Made by a program: the position numbers and the translations under genes. A stretch of DNA of 15,598 nucleotides, from contig JBDUDA010000041.1 in assembly GCA_040003205.1 (NCBI GenBank), forward strand, positions 1-15,598, in the 5' to 3' direction. Under the pieces are notes generated by a model. It worked only from the letters and a program-made list of their open reading frames with translations. It was not told the DNA's origin and made no database searches. Shown one piece after another: positions 8,153 to 13,868 of this stretch; position 1 is the first letter of the stretch; the number at the start of each line of letters is the position of its first letter. This DNA comes from JALYIM01 sp040003205. GTDB lineage: Bacteria > Acidobacteriota > Terriglobia > Terriglobales > Acidobacteriaceae.

Positions 8153-8458
8153 TCAGTCGAGGTCGAAATCGCGGATGGGACGGCCAGTGTCGGGAGAATC
8201 CTTGGCTTTTTTCACGGCATCTTGAAATTTCTTTTCCAGCAGATCGGAGGCATGCTTCTGATTCTCCACCGATTGGCGGAAAATAGAATCGCGGCGGCTG
8301 TCCTGTTCTTTCATGGCGCGGGCAGCTTCTTCGAAATCATTGAACATTTTCGGCTTAACCGCCGCGATATGAGAGATAACCGCATGATTCTCTGGGTCCA
8401 CCGTGAGCACGGCGTTGCAGCACGGACAAGTTATTTCGAAAGACGGAACCTGGCCCAT
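8153..8458 (-). CDS. Small conserved-looking protein with a CPCC motif (possible zinc ribbon) and helical tail
   Basis: About 101 residues from the ATG at 8458. It begins MGQVPSFEITCPCCNAVL. Cys11-x2-Cys14 followed by His25 and His30 could make a small zinc site, although Cys13 gives the unusual CPCC run. Residues about 43-90 are strongly charged and predicted helical (repeated E, K, R, Q), possibly a coiled coil. The C-terminus is acidic (RDFDLD). No signal peptide or membrane helix is seen. A GTG at 8482, eight residues upstream and six bases after the preceding stop, is an alternative start with AAGGG placed too close. I do not recognise the function. It sits between the 105-aa membrane protein and the phosphodiesterase on the same strand, suggesting co-transcription. 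Confidence 0.7.
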   Translation of the reverse strand: MGQVPSFEITCPCCNAVLTVDPENHAVISHIAAVKPKMFNDFEEAARAMKEQDSRRDSIFRQSVENQKHASDLLEKKFQDAVKKAKDSPDTGRPIRDFDLD

Positions 8459-8488
8459 GCTGTGGATAATACCCCAAACCACGATCCC

Positions 8489-8806
8489 TTAGCGCGGCTG
8501 AAGCTTGATGGGGAAAATTTTGAAGATATTGAGCAATTCCCATCCCAAAAGAAGGACAGAAACACAGACAACCATAATAGCGAGGATCTCGCCCATGCTT
8601 AGCCGGCTGCGTCCACTATCGGATCGACGAACCACCAGGGAGAGAATATTTAGCGTGGCGAATCCGAACACCAGGGCCCAGAGAATGTCGTAGACATTCC
8701 CCTTGGTAGAGGAGAAATCCAACAGCCAAACCAGCATGACGTGAGGCCGCCACCCTTTAACAAATGCATCTGTCATTCCGAAGCCCAGAAATCCTAAGAT
8801 CCCCAT
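8489..8806 (-). CDS. Small two-helix membrane protein, function unknown
   Basis: A 105-residue protein with two hydrophobic segments: about residues 39-59 (around ILWALVFGFATLNILSLVV) and about 71-93 (around ILAIMVVCVSVLLLGWELL), separated by a short basic loop with RRSDSGRSR. The first 35 residues are moderately hydrophobic and contain several Trp and Met residues (GWRPHVMLVWLLDF) and could form a re-entrant segment. The ATG at 8806 is used; an internal ATG at 8776 would remove ten residues. No enzymatic motif is seen. It lies 108 bases after bshC and just before the CPCC protein gene on the same strand. The function cannot be named from sequence. Confidence 0.65.
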   Translation of the reverse strand: MGILGFLGFGMTDAFVKGWRPHVMLVWLLDFSSTKGNVYDILWALVFGFATLNILSLVVRRSDSGRSRLSMGEILAIMVVCVSVLLLGWELLNIFKIFPIKLQPR

Positions 8807-8914
8807 CTACGAGCGCCCATCCCTTCGACTTGAGGCCAATCTCCGAATGGCAGATATTACCTGTTTCCCGCCTTGAAGTCAGCGTTTTACAGGAGAGGGC
8901 TAGCCCAGGAAGCT

Positions 8915-10537
8915 TTAGAGCGTGATCAACTGGTGGTCGAGGCAGTCGGGATGGATGGTTTGATACAGCTCGCGCATAATTTCCGTGCCGTAGCGTGCAA
9001 GGAAGTAAATACCGGCAACTCCGCGCTCCTGTAGCCCTTTGCTCGGATAAAGCGTGGTGCTGAGCAGGTCCGCATGCCGCTCCAGAACTTCGCTGTGCCG
9101 CAATTCCGCCCGGGCAGCCCGGGAACGCAAGCTATCGAGTTGGTGCCGAATTTTGGATTCGGCATTGACAGCCGAGTCAACGAGCGTTTTATCGAGCCGG
9201 GAAAGGGACTCGCGTATCACCGCCATGGATTTCACTACGTTTGCCTCGGCATCCGTAAAGGCGGACTGCACTTCTGCCGACAAAGTCTTGGATCCTAAAG
9301 TCTCGCGAAGAGCTTCCGGCCCCCGAAAAACATCCTGCATCTGGGCCCTATAACGCTCAAGTAATTCTTGAGGTTTGGTTTCTATTATTGTGGCGGAGAA
9401 ACGCGGGACTATCGGAGTTACTCGCCCGAGTAGTTTCTCATAAACAACTTTTACCTGGGCAAAGTACGCAATTTCGGCGGACCCGCCTACATAGGCCAGA
9501 GTCGGAAGCAGATAGTCCTGCACCACCGGGCGAAGCAGCACGTTGGGACTGAAGTTCTCAGGCATGGAAGAGACTTGCGCAACCAGTTCCGGCAGTTGAA
9601 GCTGATGCTCTCCGATGGCGAAACTGTCGTGGTCCTTGGTCACTCCGCTGCGCCGATGAACAGGGATCCGCGCTCCGTCTTGCAAGGCAAATAAAAGAGT
9701 GGATGCAGGTGTGACTTTAACCTGTTGGTGATAGCCGACGGTCTCGATTTCTTTCCCGCGCGCCAACAGCGCTTCGTCGAGTTCGGCTGCGCGCTCAACC
9801 GCAGCCCGATAAATAGGTTCGGCAATGCGATGCAACTCGGGATCGGCGGCGTCCAGAAGAATCACGCCCCACTCGGCGAATATGCGGGAGAATAAACGCG
9901 CGAATGCGCTCCCGAACGATTCACCCTCGCGATAACTTTCACGAAGAAAGTTGCTGGCGTCGGATTCGCCTAGAAGCTCAACAGCCGCTTGAATCACAGG
10001 CCCAACGTCCGCGCCGAACTTAATCGTCCCCACCGGAGCGTCGGCGAGTGCAAACACGGGAGCCGTAAAAACCTCGAAACTGCCCTGCGAACCTGGAAGA
10101 GTAACGCTGTTTATCTCTTCCAAATCATGGTCTTCGGTAGCAAGCCAGAAAATGGGTACCGTGTCGACACCGGCTCGCGTAGCTTCCTCCGCCAATCTCA
10201 CAGCGCTGAGAGCTTTGAAAAGCGCGAAAAGAGGACCGCCGAACAATCCGACCTGCTGTCCCGTGACTACCGCTGCGGCACCTTTTCTAAGTCGCTCGAT
10301 GTTGGATAGAGTGGCAGGCGAAGCTTCCCACGACCGGTTTTGCCTGACGAGAATGCCGGCAACTTGCTCCCGCCGTGCGGGGTCGTAGCGCAAACTGGCA
10401 GCTTCTCTTTTGAACCACTCGCTGAATCTTGGAGAATGTGGATAAAATTGCTGCGCCTCGGGAGCGTAGGCGATGAAGTCATTGAACAGTCGCGTGCTGT
10501 GTGGAATTTGAGTAAAAGGCAGACACTGCGACTTCAC
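8915..10537 (-). CDS. bshC: Bacillithiol biosynthesis cysteine-adding enzyme
   Basis: A 540-residue putative ligase that adds L-cysteine to glucosaminyl-malate, the last step in making bacillithiol, the low-molecular-weight thiol of Firmicutes, Bacteroidota and Acidobacteriota. BshC hallmarks are clear: VVTGQQVGLFGGPLFAL (90-106), PIFWLATEDHDLEEIN (128-143), LRPVVQDYLLPTLAYVGG, IAYFAQVKVVYEKL with PIVPR, a long coiled-coil stretch (about 420-490), and a C-terminal HPDCLDHQL. The frame is open upstream to 10627, but the GTG at 10537 lies seven bases after a strong AGGAGA, gives the usual N-terminus (KSQCLPF) and gives the family's normal length of about 540, so it is chosen. bshA and bshB are not in the window. 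The gene is divergent from the broken GNAT gene. Confidence 0.95.
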   Translation of the reverse strand: MKSQCLPFTQIPHSTRLFNDFIAYAPEAQQFYPHSPRFSEWFKREAASLRYDPARREQVAGILVRQNRSWEASPATLSNIERLRKGAAAVVTGQQVGLFGGPLFALFKALSAVRLAEEATRAGVDTVPIFWLATEDHDLEEINSVTLPGSQGSFEVFTAPVFALADAPVGTIKFGADVGPVIQAAVELLGESDASNFLRESYREGESFGSAFARLFSRIFAEWGVILLDAADPELHRIAEPIYRAAVERAAELDEALLARGKEIETVGYHQQVKVTPASTLLFALQDGARIPVHRRSGVTKDHDSFAIGEHQLQLPELVAQVSSMPENFSPNVLLRPVVQDYLLPTLAYVGGSAEIAYFAQVKVVYEKLLGRVTPIVPRFSATIIETKPQELLERYRAQMQDVFRGPEALRETLGSKTLSAEVQSAFTDAEANVVKSMAVIRESLSRLDKTLVDSAVNAESKIRHQLDSLRSRAARAELRHSEVLERHADLLSTTLYPSKGLQERGVAGIYFLARYGTEIMRELYQTIHPDCLDHQLITL

Positions 10538-10544
10538 CGGCAAC

Positions 10545-10550
10545 TCTCCT
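10545..10550 (-). promoter_or_regulatory. Ribosome binding site that fixes the bshC start
   Basis: AGGAGA on the minus strand lies seven bases before the GTG at 10537. It is the strongest Shine-Dalgarno match in the region and argues against the longer reading from 10627. Confidence 0.8.
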
Positions 10551-10606
10551 GAGAATGCTTCATGAGCCCACAATTGGCATTTCGACGCGACAACCGCAAC
10601 CCTGCA

Positions 10607-10612
10607 ATTGTA
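10607..10612 (-). promoter_or_regulatory. Weak candidate -10 box upstream of bshC
   Basis: TACAAT on the minus strand matches five of six -10 bases and lies inside the palindrome TTGTACAA. No convincing -35 is found 16-18 bp upstream. It would give a leader of about 60 bases. Confidence 0.25.
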
Positions 10613-10677
10613 CAAGCGGGTGTTCAATCAGATGTGAGAAACAGTCCGAAGATGCAAAGATAGGAAGAAAGCAAGAT

Positions 10678-10682
10678 GAGGG
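10678..10682 (+). promoter_or_regulatory. Ribosome binding site ahead of the interrupted GNAT gene
   Basis: GAGGG lies six bases before the ATG at 10689. It shows that the true start is upstream of the TAG and that the later ATG at 10854 is not the original start. Confidence 0.65.
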
Positions 10683-10688
10683 CAGTCG

Positions 10689-11327
10689 ATGAACATGACA
10701 GATTCGGTCGGTCGCCGGAAGATTCCGAACTCACCACTCACATTGGAGGGTCGTTTTGTCCGGCTGGAACCGTTGTCTCGCGAGCATGAGGCTTCGCTAT
10801 GGCAAGCCGCGCAAAGTGACTTGGAAGGGATTTTTCGCTGGATCCCCTAGCGCATGCGTACTTCGGACGACCTGCGCGCGGTGTTGGACAAGGCTTTTGC
10901 GGAACAAAAACGTGAAGAATCCGTGGTTTTCGTCACGGTGGCCCAGGCTTCGCGCACAGTCATTGGCAGCACTCGCTTCATGAATATTGACCACGTACAT
11001 CGCAGGGTAGAGATTGACTCCACGTGGATCGCTCGGCCCTGGCAAAGAACTGCGATCAATACCGAAGCAAAATATCTGATGCTGAGGCATGCCTTTGAAC
11101 AATGGGGATGCATAAGAGTCGAACTTAAGACGGACGCTCTCAATCAAAGATCGCGAGACGCCATCCTGCGCATCGGAGCCACGCACGAAGGGATATTGCG
11201 AAGGCACATCATTACCTGGACCGGACGAGTTCGCGACACGGTGTACTTCAGTATTCTCGATTCGGAATGGCCGGCGGTGAAAAAGCTGCTGGAAGAGAAA
11301 CTCGCCAGGGAAGAAACGGGAGATTAA
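10689..11327 (+). pseudogene. RimJ/RimL-type GNAT acetyltransferase interrupted by an in-frame TAG
   Basis: One continuous reading frame of 213 codons encodes a GNAT acetyltransferase of the ribosomal-protein N-acetylase type, but codon 54 (10848-10850) is TAG. Before the stop the frame reads TLEGRFVRLEPL and SDLEGIFRWIP, the normal start of this family. After it come RMRTSDDLRAVLDKAF, IGSTRFMNID, the acetyl-CoA-binding region around WIARPWQRTAINTEAK, then CIRVELKTDALNQRSRDAI, LRIGATHEG and VYFSILDSEW. The ATG at 10689 has GAGGG six bases upstream, so initiation still looks intact. An ATG follows the TAG after only three bases (10854) and could restart translation to give a 157-residue protein lacking the first strand and helix. 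Explanations are a recent nonsense mutation, a sequencing error or, less likely, suppression. The substrate is unknown. Confidence 0.8.
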
Positions 11328-11532
11328 TCCGGCAGTCCCGCCACGCTGATTATCGCAATGCGCGATTGCAGATCCGCACAATAGAGCACACATGAGGCGG
11401 CCAATCCGGGCGGGCGAATCCCCATCTCTTTCACATTGTGATCGTCAATGCCCGACGTTTTCGCATCATTCGAGACGGCGTGGTGTATGCTCCTCTCGGT
11501 CCAGAAAACCTAAATACAGGAGAGAAGTCAGT

Positions 11533-11964
11533 ATGAAGATGATTTGTCGTCTCGTAGCATTTCTGCTTTTGCTTGCTCCCGCGGTCCTCGCACAAGAGCA
11601 CTATACCGAAGGCCCAATCTGGCGCACCTCACTGATTCGGGTGAAACCCACCGCCATGGACGCCTATCTAACCAGCCTCCGTCAATCCAGCAAGCCACTG
11701 TTGGAGGAGCAGAAGCGTCAAGGGATGATCATGGACTACAAAATATTCTTGAAACAAACCAAGAGCGGCCTCGATGATTGGGATATCTGTCTCGCGGTTG
11801 AATATAAGAATTATGCGGCGATGGACGGATTGACCGCAAAAGGCGAAATGTCGCGAGATAAAATTCTCGGAGGAAAGCAGCCGGCTCAGCAGCTCTCAGA
11901 CAAGCGCGCCGAAATTCGGGAAGTGATCAGCTCGGACCTGTTGCAGGAAATCATTTTGAAGTAG
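11533..11964 (+). CDS. Small secreted protein, possibly a dimeric alpha/beta-barrel fold
   Basis: A 143-residue protein with a clear signal peptide: MKMICR, a hydrophobic core LVAFLLLLAPAV, and cleavage expected after LA at residue 20 (VLA-QE). The mature part has an initial strand (WRTSLIRVKPTAMDAYL), a helix with basic and acidic residues (LLEEQKRQGMI), and a strand pattern DWDICLAVEYKN followed by MDGL. This resembles the ferredoxin-like dimeric barrel proteins (NIPSNAP/ABM-like) by eye only. There are no catalytic motifs; after cleavage the only Cys is in WDIC. The ATG at 11533 has AGGAG ten bases upstream. The frame is open to 11392, but that would bury the signal peptide, so the shorter start is chosen. 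It stands alone, with strong hairpins just downstream. Confidence 0.8.
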   Translation: MKMICRLVAFLLLLAPAVLAQEHYTEGPIWRTSLIRVKPTAMDAYLTSLRQSSKPLLEEQKRQGMIMDYKIFLKQTKSGLDDWDICLAVEYKNYAAMDGLTAKGEMSRDKILGGKQPAQQLSDKRAEIREVISSDLLQEIILK

Positions 11965-12001
11965 AAATGGTGCGGGGAACCCCCCTATTCCCTCAGTCCT
12001 G

Positions 12002-12042
12002 GGGGAACCACTCATCCGCGAAAGCGAATGAGTGGACTCCCC
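12002..12042. terminator. Long stem-loop between convergent genes
   Basis: CCACTCAT (12008-12015) pairs exactly with ATGAGTGG (12028-12035). Inside, after a C/A mismatch, CGC-GAAA-GCG closes on a GNRA tetraloop. Outside, GGGG (12002-12005) pairs with CCCC (12039-12042) across a small internal loop. No T-tract follows directly; TTTTT appears only near 12060. It lies between the 3' ends of convergent genes, so a two-way terminator or a dispersed palindromic repeat are both possible. Confidence 0.5.
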
Positions 12043-12090
12043 GACCACACTGCGTTCGGCTTTTTCAGACTGGGATTTCGACATTCAAGC

Positions 12091-12109
12091 CTGGCTGCAT
12101 CGCAACCAG
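12091..12109 (-). terminator. Hairpin just after the ferredoxin-like gene
   Basis: CTGGCTGC (12091-12098) pairs with GCAACCAG (12102-12109) over a three-base loop, with one mismatch that becomes a G-U pair in the minus-strand transcript. It sits 15 bases beyond the stop of the minus-strand gene. The following bases are only slightly T-rich, so termination is not certain. Confidence 0.3.
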
Positions 12110-12124
12110 CCCCATCGCCCTCCA

Positions 12125-12439
12125 TCACGTTGACAGGTCCAAGTCTCTCAAACAGTATTTAATCTCTTTCGCCATTCCCGTGATCCGCATTCCTTCCTGC
12201 ACCATCAACTTGCATGAGAGCGCTGCCCGAGTTTTCGTTTCTTCACCCAGATCAACATTTATGCGGCAATATTGGCAATCTTCATTCCAGCAAAATCGTC
12301 CATAGGAGATCGCCTCCGGAGCCAGATATTGAAAGCATCGCAGCAGCGGATTATTCTCCGGCACCTGGAACTTCTTCCCCATAATCTCGATATTCACCAG
12401 ACGCTGGTAGGGACGGAAAACTTCGTTGGAAAGGACCAT
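12125..12439 (-). CDS. Small [2Fe-2S] ferredoxin-like protein
   Basis: A 104-residue soluble protein resembling the ferredoxin-type [2Fe-2S] domain found at the N-terminus of NuoG-like and succinate-dehydrogenase-like subunits. Seen: VNIEIMGKKFQVPENNPLL, a beta-grasp start, then GRFCWNEDCQYCR, and ALSCKLMVQEGMRI. The four cysteines are Cys50-x4-Cys55-x2-Cys58-x17-Cys76, the plant-type spacing; Cys35 is extra. There is no signal peptide or membrane segment, so an electron-carrier role in the cytosol is likely. The ATG at 12439 has no clear Shine-Dalgarno sequence. It is on the same strand as korBA but separated by a gene on the other strand, so it is not in the same operon. Its redox partner cannot be told from sequence. 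Confidence 0.75.
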   Translation of the reverse strand: MVLSNEVFRPYQRLVNIEIMGKKFQVPENNPLLRCFQYLAPEAISYGRFCWNEDCQYCRINVDLGEETKTRAALSCKLMVQEGMRITGMAKEIKYCLRDLDLST

Positions 12440-12589
12440 TTATTCTTGCCCGGTTGCTGTGGCTAGGCGCTTACCCGGAGAATGAATATAGGATTTTTCC
12501 TGTCTGCATACACAGCTTTCGTTGAGCGTGTCTCGTTTCTTGAGGTAATCTGCTTATCGGCGGCTTCTCAGCCCAAGGGAGCGTTATAG

Positions 12590-12817
12590 ATGAGCGATGC
12601 GAAGAAAGCAATCCATCCTGAAAAGATTCATCGCGATCAGGATTCCGGCAAAGGCGCGGTGGAGCAGGATGACGACTACGAAGGCGGCAATACTTCCATG
12701 CAGGGACAGCTCGGCCATCGCGATCAGGACGCTCTGCTGAAATCTTCCGACACTGACTTTCCTGAACCAGGTGGCAATCCGGAACACAGCGGAGAACCGG
12801 AGCAGAAACGGAACTAA
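12590..12817 (+). CDS. Very hydrophilic 75-residue protein, probably disordered
   Basis: A 75-residue protein made mainly of D, E, K, Q, G, S and H, with no Cys or Trp and almost no hydrophobic residues. Features seen are DQDSGKGAVEQDDDYEGGN, GHRDQD, and a Pro/Glu/Gly-rich tail (FPEPGGNPEHSGEPEQ). The ATG at 12590 has a good AAGGGAG eight bases upstream (12575-12581). The ribosome binding site, with convergent spacing of only four bases to korB, supports a real gene rather than chance. The composition resembles small stress-associated or desiccation-type hydrophilins, but there is no specific motif and I do not assign a function. An opposite-strand frame across it lacks such support. Confidence 0.6.
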   Translation: MSDAKKAIHPEKIHRDQDSGKGAVEQDDDYEGGNTSMQGQLGHRDQDALLKSSDTDFPEPGGNPEHSGEPEQKRN

Positions 12818-12821
12818 TTTT

Positions 12822-13868
12822 TTATCGCAACTCTTCCATCGCCTGTTCCAGTATTTCCCTTCCCGGACGCACAGCAGATTCGGGTAGCGTTGCCAGGGGC
12901 TCATCGGTAATATTCAGCATGTCCACGAAGTTCGGAGACTGCGTATCGACATATAACACCCCCGTCAGAATTTCCCCCTTTTGGTGAGCCTCGCCCATAC
13001 GGTTGATTGCACGCAGCTTGTCGGTAGGATCGTAATCTTCTTCGAGCTTTCGCAGGCGCAGGCTTGAACCGTCGTGCATGGTAACTTCGAGCGTGGTGCC
13101 GGGATCATAATCAACCGCGATATCTTCGAAGGACGGCACGAAGCTGATGTCCTGTAATGGCTCGTCGTGATCAATCATGTATTTATAGGATTTCGTCGAT
13201 CCCTCATGGTCATTGAAGGTGACGCATGGCGAAACCACATCGAGCATAACCGTCCCGCGATGAGAGATCGCTGCCTTCAGCATGCTGGCCAATTGCTTTT
13301 TGTCGCCGGAGAACGAGCGTCCTACGAAAGTCGCACCCAGCGTGATGGCCATGGCGCAGGTGTCAACGGGAGGCAGATCGTTGATGACTCCAGTCTTTAA
13401 CTTCGAGCCTAGATCGGCGGTGGCGGAAAATTGTCCCTTGGTTAATCCATACACGCCGTTGTCTTCGATGATGTAAATCAGCGGAAGATTGCGGCGCATG
13501 AGGTGGACGAATTGGCCCATGCCGATGGAGACGGTGTCTCCGTCCCCGCTGACACCCAGCGCTAGAAGAGTGCGGTTTGCAAGCACCGCGCCGGTCGCAA
13601 TGGAAGGCATGCGCCCATGGACGGAGTTGAAGCTGTGCGAACGTCCCATGAAATACGCCGGCGTTTTCGACGAGCATCCGATCCCGCTTAGCTTTGCCAC
13701 GCGCTCGGGCTGAATGCCCATTTCGTACATGGCATCAATGATCCGTTCGGAAATCGAGTTGTGTCCGCATCCTGCACACAGCGTCGATTTCACGCCGCGA
13801 TAGTCGAGTACTTGCAGACCGAGGCGATTCGTTTTTGGAGCGGGCGCGCTCGCAGACGTGCTGACCAT
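12822..13868 (-). CDS. korB: 2-oxoacid:ferredoxin oxidoreductase, beta subunit (KorB type)
   Basis: A 348-residue subunit that holds thiamine diphosphate and a [4Fe-4S] cluster in the enzyme that converts a 2-oxoacid (probably 2-oxoglutarate) plus CoA to the acyl-CoA, CO2 and reduced ferredoxin. Cluster ligands are Cys31 and Cys34 in LCAGCGH, Cys65 in GIGCSSK and Cys215 in SPCVTFND, spaced as in characterised two-subunit enzymes. The ThDP/Mg motif is GDGDTVSIG with EDNGVYGLTKGQ (135-145). HSFNSVHGRMP and a C-terminal extension (about 230-348) complete it. The ATG at 13868 abuts the korA stop (TAG then ATG), with GGAGG eight bases upstream inside korA, so the two are translationally coupled. 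The substrate is inferred from family resemblance. Confidence 0.95.
   Translation of the reverse strand: MVSTSASAPAPKTNRLGLQVLDYRGVKSTLCAGCGHNSISERIIDAMYEMGIQPERVAKLSGIGCSSKTPAYFMGRSHSFNSVHGRMPSIATGAVLANRTLLALGVSGDGDTVSIGMGQFVHLMRRNLPLIYIIEDNGVYGLTKGQFSATADLGSKLKTGVINDLPPVDTCAMAITLGATFVGRSFSGDKKQLASMLKAAISHRGTVMLDVVSPCVTFNDHEGSTKSYKYMIDHDEPLQDISFVPSFEDIAVDYDPGTTLEVTMHDGSSLRLRKLEEDYDPTDKLRAINRMGEAHQKGEILTGVLYVDTQSPNFVDMLNITDEPLATLPESAVRPGREILEQAMEELR

Noticed and set aside
8897..8906. GGGCTAGCCC palindrome after bshC as a terminator
   Set aside because: A hairpin would have only three pairs once a loop is allowed, and no T-tract follows.
10538..10627. 30-residue N-terminal extension of BshC
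   Set aside because: The strong AGGAGA before the GTG at 10537 and the normal family length both support the shorter protein.
10854..11327. 157-aa GNAT protein starting at 10854 as a normal intact gene
   Set aside because: Family sequence continues upstream of the TAG in the same frame, so the short version lacks the first strand and helix of the fold. It is kept only as a possible restart product.
10797..11393. 198-aa open frame on the minus strand
   Set aside because: It is antisense to the GNAT gene, shows no domain, and its segments mirror the GNAT codons.
11392..11532. 47-residue extension of the small secreted protein
   Set aside because: It would place the signal peptide in the middle of the protein. 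AGGAG before the ATG at 11533 supports the shorter form.
11967..12305. 112-aa open frame on the plus strand
   Set aside because: It runs through the hairpin patch and antisense to the ferredoxin-like gene, has no domain, and has no ribosome binding site.
12522..12551. TTGAGC with TAATCT as a promoter for the 75-aa protein gene
   Set aside because: There are four of six matches at -35, a poor -10 and 18-bp spacing; too weak to list as a feature.
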